A stretch of DNA of 64,000 bases, from assembly GCA_951799405.1 (NCBI GenBank), contig OX637332.1, forward strand, positions 15,381,001 to 15,445,000, written 5' to 3'. The position numbers and the translations under genes were made by a program. Below, in pieces: positions 44,757-54,079 of the stretch. This DNA is from Agapetus fuscipes (taxonomy: Eukaryota > Arthropoda > Insecta > Trichoptera > Glossosomatidae). How positions within the stretch are numbered: position 1 is the first letter of the stretch; each line of letters begins with the position of its first letter. Under the pieces are notes generated by a model, which was not told where the DNA came from, did not search any database, and saw only the letters and a program-made list of their open reading frames with translations.

Positions 44757-44840
44757 TGGCGCTTTTACCAGATAAGACCTTCCTCGCAGAGGGCTGTTGA
44801 GGTGTGATTCACACAAAACGGCGCTCACCAAATAAATCAT
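44757..44840 (-). repeat. SINE-B 3' fragment
   Basis: On the plus strand it reads TTGGCGCTTTTACCAG, then CTCGCAGAGGGCTGTTGAGG and TGTGATTCACACAAAACGGC, the 3' end of SINE-B. It is absent from the left arm. Confidence 0.6.
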
Positions 44841-45219
44841 CCAAATATTTATATTCATTTCAGTATTATTATGGCTATTTCCATATTATACGAGTAAGCA
44901 GGTACACACCGCGGTGGAATAAAATTGATTTATTATTGATATATTATACTTTTATTGAAATGGCATAAGCTGGTAGATGATTCTAGCTTTACATACGTCA
45001 TAAAGTGGGTTAATTTATGCAAGAAAGTCGAGTGCAGATTCTGTGCAATTTATTTTAGGTGTTTTTATTTTTTTATTAGGTAGGTACTTATATTTCGTGT
45101 AATATTGAAAAATATGATAATTTTTGTTGTTAACCCTTCTACTTCCGAGAAAATCACAATCGATTGATTTTTTCATACGGTAAAAAAAATATTCTGAAAT
45201 AGCGAATAATTGGGATATC

Positions 45220-45451
45220 CAGAGTCATAATGAAAGGAGGGCTTGTATGAAAAAGGTTATGACTCTGGATGAAATGAAAGAAGTATGCAAGGACAGGAAG
45301 AAGTGGCGGCTAATCTGCAATGTTGATTTGTAATGTTGGGTTATCAATTTGCTACATTTTTTGTATAGGAAATTATTGACTTTTTTTGTATAGATTTCTA
45401 TTTAAGGTTTTGTTATTTTGTTATACTTAAATGTTATTTATTATTTGTATT
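45220..45451 (+). pseudogene. LINE-Y coding end and 3' UTR
   Basis: GTTATGACTCTGGATGAAAT then KEVCKDRKKWRLICN before a TAA, with an intact-looking coding end. The 3' UTR (TTTAAGGTTTTGTTATTTTG, TTATTTATTATTTGTATT) joins Rep1 at 45452 without a break. Confidence 0.8.
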
Positions 45452-45703
45452 CCTTGACTTATAGGTTGGTATGAGGCTGACGACCCATACTGTAAAAAAT
45501 GGTTCACTTTGCCAATGTCACCCCTGTGTCAGGAAAGGTCGGCAAAAGTTGTAGGGCTTATGTTCATTTGTGGTTTGGATTTTATTTGTAAGTACACATT
45601 CAGCATTTGTAAGCGCGAACTATACGTGTTTGTTTGTGGGCATACATTTGAGAGCTTTAAATGAATATTATTTATTTTATCCTTGCAACTTAGATTATAG
45701 ATT
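45452..45703 (+). repeat. Rep1 copy at the 3' end of LINE-Y
   Basis: Full length, GATTATA subfamily, tail AGATTATAGATTATTATTA. Confidence 0.9.
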
Positions 45704-45714
45704 ATTATTATTAT

Positions 45715-46045
45715 AGTAGCCCATCGACATAGATTAGCAAGAGTGTTGCTTAGTATTTTACTTAGTATGTACAATCTATGCAACGACCACACGAAAAATT
45801 TAAAGAAAATCGTTGAAGCCGTTTTTGAGAAAACTGTAATTTTTGTAGGGCCGCTATCTTGAATTTTCAGGTTGGCGCCAGGCTTGTCGACACATCAAAA
45901 TCTGTGGTTGCTAATTTCATAAAGTAAAAATTTAGTGCCCTATGATCAGTAGTTTCGGTTGGGACATATACATACGGACAGACTGACCGGTTTGACAAAA
46001 TAAAGGGTTGTTTTACATGTCCTGGTGCACGACAACTCATTTCCA
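45715..46045 (+). repeat. Rep2 fragment
   Basis: GACATAGATTAGCAAGAGTG, AGCCGTTTTTGAGAAAA and CATGTCCTGGTGCACGACAA match the Rep2 end seen at 15155-15440. Confidence 0.55.
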
Positions 46046-46046
46046 T

Positions 46047-46188
46047 CTAATCTAATCTAAGTTGCAAAGGTATGCCACATTGGGGATTCACATTACATGC
46101 ATTCTCACAAGCAGACACGTACGAGTTCGCGCTTGCGCATGCCGCATGTGAACCTACGACATAAAAACCAAATCTCAAATGGGCATAC
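46047..46188 (-). repeat. Rep1 copy, 5' part lost
   Basis: It keeps the tail and the GACACGTACGAGTTCGCGCT block, then is replaced at GGGCATACACC by a SINE-B head. Confidence 0.75.
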
Positions 46189-46237
46189 ACCCTTTCATTT
46201 ACAAGTCTGAAAGATTACCACTAGACTACGGACCGGT
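46189..46237 (-). repeat. SINE-B head fragment
   Basis: The minus strand is GACCGGTCCGTAGTCTAGTG, then ATCTTTCAGACTTGTAAATG. Only the tRNA-like head is present. Confidence 0.65.
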
Positions 46238-46238
46238 C

Positions 46239-46489
46239 TATAATCTATAATCTTAGTTGCAAAGATATATTAACATATAAAGCTCATATCAAATGCATGC
46301 CCACAAACAAACACGTGAAGTTCGCGCTTACAAATGCTAAATGTGTACTTACAAATAAAATCCAAACCTCAAATGAACATAAGCCCTGCAACTTTTGCAA
46401 CCCTTTTCTGACACAGGGATGACATTGGTAAAGTGAACCATTTTTTACAGTATGGGTGGTCAGCCTCATACCAACCTATAAATCAAGGA
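46239..46489 (-). repeat. Rep1 copy, full length
   Basis: GATTATA subfamily. The ends are TTCCTTGATTTATAGG and TTGCAACTAAGATTATAG on the minus strand. Confidence 0.85.
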
Positions 46490-46941
46490 ATTATTACAAG
46501 GAACCTATAGGTCAAACAGCGAAACATGATGATAGCCGATCTTCGTTAGAAGTGGCACCGAATGAAGAAGCATATCGACGGTTAAAAGGCAATAGGGCAT
46601 AAGCGAGAAAAACTAAATTTTTCAGGAGAGCAGTTTTAAGTTTGAGATTGAAAAAAAATGGCATAACTTTTTTTTATCATATCGTTAAAATCAAAACAGC
46701 TCTAAAATTTAAAAAATAAAGGCATTTATTGGCATTCCTATTAATGTGATTTTACGATGTTTTAGGATTTTTTGTCACAAGCGCCTTTAGGACAAAATCT
46801 TGTCGGTCACACCAAAACCATACTTTGAAAATACAGTTAAGTTTTCTTGGGCATAAACAACAACAAAAATCATCGCAGAGCTATGGGAGTTTGCGCATTA
46901 GAAAGAGCGGATTTTTTAAAGTAGGATACCATTCATAACAG
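46490..46941. other. No recognisable gene
   Basis: AT-rich unique sequence. No domain is seen in short frames. Confidence 0.45.
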
Positions 46942-47192
46942 TCGGTGTTATGGACGAGGGGGCCAAGTGAGCTGATCTTGCTAGCGTGTTTGGAATAGAA
47001 CAACGTTGGTTCGATCCCCGCCTGGGTCATTTGACCATAACTTTGACCCTGGTTCAACAGATGTTACTGGGTAATTATTATTTAATAATTCATTAAAATA
47101 AACAATAATGACTTATTAATTGATGATATTAATAATACCTGTTTCTGGCCAGGCAGAATAGGTTTGTGAATTGCATTCCTCTTCACAAATCT
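46942..47192 (+). repeat. SINE-C copy
   Basis: The best SINE-C copy: TCGGTGTTATGGACGAGG, GGTTCGATCCCCGCCTGGGT, ATTATTTAATAATTCATTA, CTGTTTCTGGCCAGGCAGAA. Confidence 0.75.
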
Positions 47193-47249
47193 AATTAAAA
47201 AAAGACTCATTTTTGACTAAAACGTCGCTTATGAAGTAAGAAGGTCAGT

Positions 47250-47650
47250 GATTAGATGTTTCTGAGGCCCGCACTGGTGCAGTCACCCGCTCACTTGTGG
47301 GCTCCCCGCCGTGCCTAGGCGCGATGACAGATACGACTCTGACGCTATCTCCAGCTGGGATCAGTGGCATCTTCCTCGCGCTATCAAACCGACCATCTTC
47401 GTGAACCTAGCCTTAGCCGCCTACAATGCTAGCAAAATCGATGAACTTTTTTACATTTTCTCTTCTTTTATTATTTTTTTTTTAAGAAAGCCTATGCGGG
47501 AGACTCCCTAGATTCGAGAGACTCTAAGGGTCTATGACACTTGTTATAGTGCCGCAGAGGTGTTGGTGATGAGGCAGTTGTCCATGTCCGGTTGCAGGGT
47601 CGTTAGCTGCGCAGTGCTGTGGTGTGTGTGGCATTGCTTTGTTTTGAGAC
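47250..47650 (+). pseudogene. LINE-Z remnant with 3' UTR
   Basis: A plus frame (47311-47511) reads RYDSDAISSWDQWHLPRA and FVNLALAAYNASKIDE. Its composition suits a LINE polymerase tail. It is followed by the shared 3' block CCTATGCGGGAGACTCCC and GGGTCTATGACACTTG. The family could not be named. The coding call is tentative. Confidence 0.4.
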
Positions 47651-47754
47651 ACTGAGAGGTAAATATGGCGATTGATATTGGATTTGAAAAGGGCAAGGTT
47701 AAATTGGGATGGAAACACAGATACCGGTTTTTATTGTTTGTTTCACATTATGAT

Positions 47755-48448
47755 TTTACTGGGTTCTCTTTTAATAAAACTGAAATTATTTATTCTAGCA
47801 AAAATAATTTTACACAATTTGGTTCTTAATTTACAACCATTGATTTCCAGTTCTGGCTTTCGAACTTCACGGCTCAATGTTTTACTGACACTCTGGCTGC
47901 TGACCCATAGTAAGCCCCTTATATAGGTGCAAGAGAGATCTTTCTTGCATATTCCAGATTATTCCTTGACATTGCATTGATTATTGCATATTCCTTGACT
48001 TATAGGTTGGTATGAGGCTGACCACCCATACTGTAAAAAATGGTTCACTTTGCCAATGTCACCCCTGTTTCAGGGAATGTCGGCAAGAGTTGCAGGGCTT
48101 ATGTTCATTTGAGGTTTGGATTTTATTTGTAAGTCCACAATCAGCATTTGTAAGCGCGAACTACACGTGTTTGTTTGTGGGCATACATCTGAGAGCTTTG
48201 AATGAATATATCCTTGCAACTAAGATTATAGATTATAGATTCGATCTCTATTGTGGATTACACTAGACAGCCGTTCCACTACCATGATGGATTAAATCAG
48301 ACGGTTCTACACTATTGTACATGCACAGGCGTACGTAGGTACTTCGAAGTTCGTAGTTTGTAATACTATCCCCATCACACTAGTGCCAGACTGTTCTATG
48401 TATGCATGTACAGTCGCACGTAGGCACTCCAAGATCGTAACAATATTG
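47755..48448 (+). repeat. LTR-like unit 1, interrupted by Rep1
   Basis: It starts ATTTTACTGGGTTCTC, has a TATA-like CCTTATATAGG at 47918-47928, and ends AGATCGTAACA. Rep1 (47993-48242) splits it. The 3' portion shares GTGCCAGACTGTTCTATGTA with 31064-31090. No internal retrotransposon genes remain. Confidence 0.55.
47993..48242 (+). repeat. Rep1 copy, young
   Basis: Full length, nearly identical to the copies at 50015 and 55791. It is inserted in LTR-like unit 1. Confidence 0.9.
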
Positions 48449-48992
48449 TTCTGATTTTACTTGGGGTTCTTTTAATTAAAGATTTATTTTTCACAATATA
48501 GGTTCCTTGACTGATAGGTTGGTATGAGGTTGACCACCCATACTGTAAAAAATGGTTCACTTTGCCAATGTCACCCCTGTTTCAGGGAAGGTCGGCAAGA
48601 GTTGCAGGGCTTATGTTCATTTGAGATTGGGTTTTTTATATTGTAGGTCCACTTGCGGCATGTCTAAGCGCGAAATAATGCGTGTCTGCTTGTGGGAATG
48701 CATTTAATATGAATCTCAAATTATATATATCTTTGCAACTTAGATTTAGATTAGGTTACAATGTACTGTTCACACTTCAATCTCTGCTTACAGATCTTCG
48801 CGTTACAATAGTCTGAGCAACTTTGTCTGTCCCACAGAACCTTTGCTTGTATATATATGTGCGGCAGAGACGATTTTGGCATGTTCGAGAATATGGTGGA
48901 TAATTCCATGATGGATTGTACATGAAAATTGTTCCACACTATACCAGAGTGTTTTACACTCCAACCAGCGTGCTTAGGCTACGTTCGTAACA
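48449..48992 (+). repeat. LTR-like unit 2, interrupted by Rep1
   Basis: It follows unit 1 directly. It starts near TGATTTTACTTGGGGTTC and ends GTTCGTAACA. A TATA-like TATATATATG lies near 48851. It is interrupted by Rep1 at 48505-48751. Confidence 0.55.
48505..48751 (+). repeat. Rep1 copy with a 6-bp TSD
   Basis: TAGGTT stands on both sides (48499-48504 and 48752-48757). Removing the copy gives an LTR sequence like GGTTTACAATGTACTG at 30165. This fixes the Rep1 boundaries as CCTTGAC... and ...TTAGATTTAGAT. Confidence 0.92.
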
Positions 48993-49027
48993 ATGTCATA
49001 TACTCCTTGTTTATAGAAAAGAATGTC

Positions 49028-49304
49028 CGGTTGATAGCTCAATTGGCAGAGTGCTTGAATTTCATGCCGCGAGCTCGGTTTCAAATCCCACCGAGGCGAT
49101 GGTGACACATGATTTCCCGTTTCGGTGTTTATTTTTACCAAAATAAAAATACTGGCAAGGTTTACTCAGCATTCGCAAGAAATGAGTACCGGCCCCCTTG
49201 GAAGCTGGGAAACTCCCACTTCAACTGAAGTGGTTGACGGAAGGCCAGACCCTTACTTGTAAAAGTAGTTAGTTTCCACTCGCCACATGCTATCCCTCCG
49301 GGGA
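49028..49304 (+). repeat. SINE-A copy, plus strand (tRNA-derived)
   Basis: The head is GGTTGATAGCTCAATTGGCA with B box GGTTTCAAATCCC. The body runs to CCACATGCTATCCCTCCGGG, where a Rep1 begins. Confidence 0.85.
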
Positions 49305-49505
49305 TTGACTTATAAGTCGGTATGAGACTGACCCCACATGCTGTAAAAAATGGTTCACTTTGGTTCACCTCTGTGCTAGGGAAGAGCGTTAAGACTTTCA
49401 AATGTTTCAAATGTTCCTCAAATGTTAATTTAAGGTTTGTGTTTTAATGTTGTAGGTTCACGTGCAGCATGCAGTATTTCTAAGAGGAACTAGTACATTT
49501 ACGCT
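49305..49505 (+). repeat. Rep1 copy, diverged
   Basis: TTGACTTATAAGTCGGTATG is fused to SINE-A. The centre is rearranged and the 3' part is weak. Confidence 0.65.
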
Positions 49506-49916
49506 TCTGGGAAAATATGAATCAATGCAGTATTTTTTTGCCACAAAATCTATCTTTGAACAAAATGTTTTCAGAGATAATAAAATCGCTTGTTGTGTTT
49601 TTGGTGTAAAGCATAGTTTATTTTAATTCAATCAGTTGTCCGCTTTTGTTGTTGGTCGGCTATGACTTCAAGTTTACTATATTCTACTAGAAGAGTCTTG
49701 TATGTAGATGGATACATTGCCATGTTTATTTTTCCCGTATTTGAAGGTGCTTACCCCCCGTGATGATTCTATCGACTATTAAAATTGATTATCAAAAATA
49801 GATTTTGACTCGGGACATATTTTCATCGATTTTTTTAGTTTGAATAAATAGAACAGTGGCAGAAAAATATATTTAAAATTTCTAAAACACAATTCGAGAT
49901 TTTTTATTTATCTTGT
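49506..49916. other. No recognisable gene
   Basis: AT-rich, with no supported feature. Confidence 0.5.
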
Positions 49917-50014
49917 ATCTTTAATTTTTGACTTTTTGTGTATAGATTTATTTTTAAGGTTTTGTTTTTTTTTTTTTTTTTTTGTAAACTTAAATGTCAT
50001 TTATTACTCGTATT
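49917..50014 (+). repeat. LINE-Y 3' UTR fragment
   Basis: TTTTTGACTTTTTGTGTATA, an expanded T run (49967-49983) and TAAATGTCATTTATTACTCG lead straight into Rep1. Confidence 0.75.
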
Positions 50015-50270
50015 CCTTGACTTATAGGTTGGTTTGAGGCTGACCACCCATACTGTAAAAAATGGTTCACTTTGCCAATGTCACCCCTGTTTCAGGGAAT
50101 GTCGGCAGGAGTTGCAGGGCTTATGTTCATTTGAGTTTGGATTTAAATTGGTAAGTACACATTCAGCATTTGTAAGCGCGAACTACACGTGTTTGTTTGT
50201 GGGCATACATCTGAGAGCTTTAAATGAATATATGCTTGCAACTTAGATTATAGATTATAGATTATTGTTA
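50015..50270 (+). repeat. Rep1 copy at the 3' end of LINE-Y, young
   Basis: Full length with tail TTAGATTATAGATTATAG, nearly identical to 47993-48242. Confidence 0.9.
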
Positions 50271-50387
50271 TTTTTGTAGATGTTACCTGCTTTTGTTTGT
50301 TTTCATACAGTAATTTTGTATTAAAATTGATTTTACCCTAATTTCTGCCATATTTCAGTAAGAACATACGAGTAACAAGTAAAAAAA

Positions 50388-50697
50388 AAAGCTACACATA
50401 TAATGCAACTTCTTGCCGCATTTTCCCCGTAGGGGTCGCACGTGGCGAGTAGAACTTATTTATTTTTACAGGTAAGAGGGCTGGCCTTACGCCGACCATT
50501 CCAGTTAAAGTGGTGTTCCCCCAGCTTCCAAAGGGCCTGGTGCTCTCATTTCTTGCGAAGGCTGAGCAAACCTTGCCTGTATTTTTATTTTGGGTTGAAA
50601 TAAACGGGAAATCATTTCTGACACCCTCGATGGGATTTGAACCAGAGCTAGCGGCATAAAATTCAAGTACTCTACCAATCAAGCTATCGACCGCACT
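50388..50697 (-). repeat. SINE-A copy, full length (tRNA-derived)
   Basis: The minus-strand head is GCGGTCGATAGCTTGATTGG with B box GGTTCAAATCCC. It ends AACTTCTTGCCGCATTTTCC on the plus side. It lies about 250 bp downstream of the ap exon in gene orientation. Confidence 0.85.
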
Positions 50698-50950
50698 ACT
50701 AGATTTTAGAAAAATGACATTAAATGAAGCTTCGGGACGATCGATCGGATCGGACTGGTCGATGGCTGTCTCAGAACATTAAATTTGAGCTTCAAGCTGG
50801 CTGTATGACTGCGATGCAATGTTTTGAACTGTAATTCAGTCTTCACATGATTCTCAAGTGAGCATAGTTACATTTGTCTCCTGCATTCTTCTTCTCTTCA
50901 ATAAATATCTTGCATTATTCTTTTCGATGGAATAAAAAAATAATGCTTAC

Positions 50951-51549
50951 CTATAATAATCTTTCTTACAAAAGATGTTTCCATCTCTCGCAAAGCATGT
51001 GACTTCAGAATCCAGCGGCAGTCTACATTCACAGCACCTCAGGCACGGAGAGTGCCAGCGTCTCTCCACAGCTTCCAGGTAGAAGCGGTCCAGGATCCGC
51101 CTCCCGCATCCCGCACAGTACTCGCCAGGTTCCGCGGTAGTCGAGCACGCCGAACACGGCTCGCGTCCACACTCGTTACATCCTCCGACACGCGGAGGAC
51201 CTCCACATCCAGAACACGAAGCACGCCGGCACTCCCCGCACGCGGGTGGCGCGCCGCATCCCAAGCACGACGCGCGCCCGCACTCAGTACAACTTCCGAC
51301 GCGCGGGGGAGCTTCGCATCCGGAGCACGACGCGCGCCCGCAATCATTGCAACTTCCAGCGCGCGGTGGAACGCCGCACCCTGAGCACGACGCGCGCCCG
51401 CACTCATTACAGCTGCCAACACGCGGTGCGGCCCCGCACCCCGAGCACGACGCGCGACCGCACTCGGCGCACGACTCTGCATGCGGTGAACAACCGCCGC
51501 ACGCGTGCGCTGCTCGATTATTGTTTTCCAGGCCGGCGCGCTCGCACTG
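50951..51549 (-). CDS. ap: apterous-like exon: Cys-rich repeats and LIM domain 1
   Basis: A single minus-strand exon, open in one frame throughout (199 codons plus 2 nt), between an acceptor TTTTTCAG and a donor AG|GTAAGC. Residues 145-197 are a canonical LIM domain (C145/C148, H166/C169, C172/C175, C194/D197). The words GRRILDRFYL and CFARDGNIFCK place it in the Apterous/Lhx2/Lhx9 group, LIM-homeodomain transcription factors of wing, neuron and muscle development. Residues 26-144 are about six units of about 20 residues around ECGRASCSGCGAPPRVGSCN, giving 27 Cys before the LIM domain. This is unlike the Ser-rich N-terminus of Drosophila Apterous. The LIM frame continues through the repeats without a stop, so they are coding if the acceptor is right. 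LIM2 and homeodomain exons are not seen and should lie at lower coordinates, outside the window. The gene assignment is firm; the role of the repeats is unknown. Confidence 0.88.
51115..51475 (-). repeat. 60-bp coding minisatellite in the ap exon
   Basis: About six GC-rich units of 54-60 bp with the core GAGTGCGGGCGCGCGTCGTG. Unit length stays a multiple of three, including one unit shortened by two codons. Because the units are so alike, open frames also appear on the plus strand, and these are shadows. Confidence 0.85.
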
Positions 51550-51562
51550 CTGAAAAACAAGA
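51545..51562 (-). other. Splice acceptor of the ap exon (NAGNAG type)
   Basis: The minus strand reads TTGTTTTTCAGCAGTGC. Two CAGs in tandem could give use of either acceptor, changing the protein by one Gln. Confidence 0.55.
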
Positions 51563-51639
51563 TTTCATTTCATTAGATTTTCATAAAAAACAACAACATC
51601 TATGCGGCATTCTAGCTTAAAGTAAAATAAAATAAAAAA

Positions 51640-52140
51640 AATATTTAATAAGATCGATGGGAACTGGCAAAATAAATATACATATTATGTTGGTATCCGG
51701 CTAACCACCCATACCGTAAAAAATGGTTCACTTTGCCAATGTCACCCCTGCTTCAGGGAAGGTCGGCAAGAGTTGCAGGGCTTATGTTCATTTGAGATTG
51801 GGTTTTTTATATTGTAGGTCCACATGCAGCATGTGTAAGCGCGAAATTATGCATGTCTGCTTGTGGGAATGCATTTAATATGAATCTCAAATGATACATA
51901 TCTTTGCAGCTTAGATTTAGATTTAGATGTTTAGTGCAACAGCCTTAGGCCTGCTCGTGCTGCTTCTAATTGTCTTGCAGGAGCTTGGATATCTTTCTTT
52001 TTCTGGACTCCGTTATTTTGCTAGTGCTAGTGACTTAAGCCTATTTGATCCGTTAACCAAATTTGAAATGTCTTTTCTGCTCCCCGTTATTTTGCTGGGG
52101 ATTTTGTGTAGTTACGTTCTACTTATACACTACTAGTTGA
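51640..52140 (+). repeat. Diverged duplicated segment, copy 1
   Basis: ATAAGATCGATGGGAACTGG, GCCTGCTCGTGCTGCTTCTA and CTCCGTTATTTTGCTAGTGC recur at 55198-55510. A Rep1 splits this copy. It carries a 69-codon hydrophobic frame (51927-52136) not kept in copy 2. Confidence 0.65.
51688..51926 (+). repeat. Rep1 copy, 5' truncated
   Basis: It starts GTTGGTATCCGGCTAACCAC and ends CTTTGCAGCTTAGATTTAG, inserted in the duplicated segment. Confidence 0.85.
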
Positions 52141-52234
52141 TGAGAGGTACCTACTGTTTCTCCCAAGACTAGAAGTCTATAAAATAAATAACAAGTGAAT
52201 TATAACTAAGTTGATTTTTTCAAAGTTGACAACA

Positions 52235-52350
52235 TCACAAGATAAAACATCACATGACAAAACATCATATACCAAAAACAGGACATACAGACATAAACGG
52301 CACATGAAAAATCATCACATGAAAAAACAGAAAACACCATTAACGGCATG
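52235..52350 (-). repeat. Minisatellite, short inverted arm
   Basis: ACATCACATGACAAAACATC-like units, the reverse complement of the units at 52555-52905. Confidence 0.7.
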
Positions 52351-52484
52351 ACAAATCAGTGATACGGAAGAAACATAACTTGGAGAAAATGGAACTTATG
52401 CATATATTACTTGGTAAAGCTTGTAAAAAAAATAGCGCCCCCGATTTTTATTTTTAGATTACAAAAATGAAACTAAGCTGCACG

Positions 52485-52535
52485 TAAAGGGCAACTTTTT
52501 ATCGCGTTATCCCCGAAGGAGTATATGGCGCGTAG
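52485..52535 (-). repeat. SINE-A 3' fragment
   Basis: AAGCTGCACGTAAAGGGCAA and CGCGTTATCCCCGAAGGAG match the SINE-A 3' end on the minus strand. Confidence 0.6.
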
Positions 52536-52554
52536 AAGCAAAATAAATATTTGT

Positions 52555-52910
52555 GTTGTTTGTGATGTTTTGTCATGTGATATTTTTTCATGTGCCGTTT
52601 TGGTATGTTCTGTTTTAGGCATAAATAACGGAATAAATTTAGGTATATTATGTTTTGTCATGTGATGTACTGTCATTGTGATGTTTTTTCATGTGTAGTT
52701 GTGTTTGTCAGAGTGATGTATTTTCTGTGTTGTTTTGTTATAGTGATGTTTTGTTATAGTGATGTTTTGTCATGTGATGAACTATCATTGTGATGTACTG
52801 TCATTGTGATGTCTTGTCATTGTGATGTCTTGTCATTGTGATGTTCTGTCATGTGTTGTTCTCTCATGTGTCGTTCTCTCATGTGTCGTTCTGTCATGTA
52901 TCGTTTTGTC
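52555..52910 (+). repeat. Degenerate minisatellite (TGTCATGTGATGT units)
   Basis: Roughly 15-18-bp units built from TTTTGTCATGTGATG and TGTCATTGTGATG, varying in length. A complementary array lies about 200 bp to the left. Confidence 0.8.
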
Positions 52911-53535
52911 TCCGTGTCTTTCTAACCTGTCACCGGTTTTAGCAGTATGGGTTTCACAGCATAGGGCTTACTGTATGAGTTTTATAATTGACTTATGATA
53001 TCTGTGGATTAAAAAAATATTTTAACGAAAATAGACATTAATAACTGTTTCAACTTACTTACGAAAATGGCCATTAGTAAGAAAGAACAAAGAACTTCAC
53101 AGTTGCATTTCCATGTGTACAAAAAAACTCGAGCGAATGTAAAAATGTTCCTAAGCACGTTTGACAGGACTGAGACAAACGTGGGCTATAGTATGTATCA
53201 ATGCAGTAACTTTGTTTCTGCGCCTCTTTGTTATTACTCAATGGGTTTCATAGTATAAGTTACAAATCGTGTGCTTCAAGTATGGGTTCCACAGGATGGG
53301 TTTCAAAGTAAATAAATGAGAGAAGTAGAAGAAGAAGCAGTACGAGCGGTTGTACATAGGTGCACGTAGCATTTGAATGCCAGATAACATTCGAGATAAG
53401 TTTGGACCATTAGGTACTCAGGCATCCGGCTTGCTGGAACTTTGATAACTCCGTGGTTTTATACAAATGATATAATGTATATTCAACCTAGCAATATCAA
53501 AATCACGTGAATACGTAGCTATTGTAATTTAAACT
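52911..53535. other. No recognisable gene
   Basis: Three copies of a CA(G/T)-ATGGGTTTCA-like word (near 52947, 53239, 53293) hint at a short local repeat. No supported gene. Confidence 0.4.
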
Positions 53536-54079
53536 CAGGCCCGGATTAAGGGCGGTTCGAGAGGTAACCAGGGCCCTCAAAGACTTACTGACAAATTATA
53601 AGTGGCATATTTAGCACTTAAATACTGACAAATTTGAAATGATGTAAGTATGTGCTAGTTTATGATCGCTTTTGATTCAAAAAGCTACGATAGCTACTAG
53701 GGGCCTCAAACGACCTAAATGGGGCCCCAAAATTTTCAAGCTAAGTCTCCAGAAATAAACAAAGAATGAAACACCGACGAAGAAAGTATACGATGCAATG
53801 AAAAAATAGATATTGATGTAAATGAAGACCGAGAAAGGTATGGATGGACCATACAAAGTCAGAAAAAAGAACACTGTTTGTGCGACTTATTACCTATTAA
53901 GTGTCCTTTTTTATTCATCCATTCAAGTTATATTTTCGTAGTGTATTTTTTGAGTTTGAAAAATCGCGGGAAGGGGATTTTTTAGAGGAGGGGGGGGGGG
54001 TTTGAAGGGGAGGGATCTTATGGGGGATACCGAGATTTTTTTCCGCACCAGGGCCCCCAGAAGGGTTAATTCGGGCCTG
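53536..54079. mobile_element. Probable hAT-like element with CAGGCCCGGATT ends
   Basis: The left end CAGGCCCGGATTAAG and the right end GGTTAATTCGGGCCTG are imperfect inverted repeats. Inside are GGGCCCTCAAAG and GGGGCCCCAAAA words, and a G run at about 53989-54000. No clean 8-bp duplication is seen. The superfamily is inferred from the CAG-type ends. Confidence 0.55.

Larger units (their letters stand above)
43018..45057. repeat. Right arm of the 2-kb inverted duplication
   Basis: Collinear with 13085-15517 in reverse complement (see that entry). Arm-specific changes are an extra Rep1 at 44225-44454, a SINE-B piece at about 44757-44840 and a GT/TGTA microsatellite at 43152-43182. The LINE-X insertion of the left arm is absent here. 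Confidence 0.8.

Noticed and set aside
51039..51560. 173-codon minus frame with ARRA repeats
   Set aside because: It is out of frame with LIM1 and arises from the same periodic repeat. The correct frame starts CAG TGC GAG and runs into the LIM domain.
51052..51620. Plus-strand open frames of 110-124 codons over the ap exon, rich in Arg/Thr/Ser repeats
   Set aside because: They are the complement of a GC-rich 60-bp coding minisatellite. The minus strand has LIM1, a splice acceptor and a donor, so these are shadows.
52911..53300. Short frame 53067-53258 as a gene
   Set aside because: 63 codons, no domain, between low-complexity sequences.
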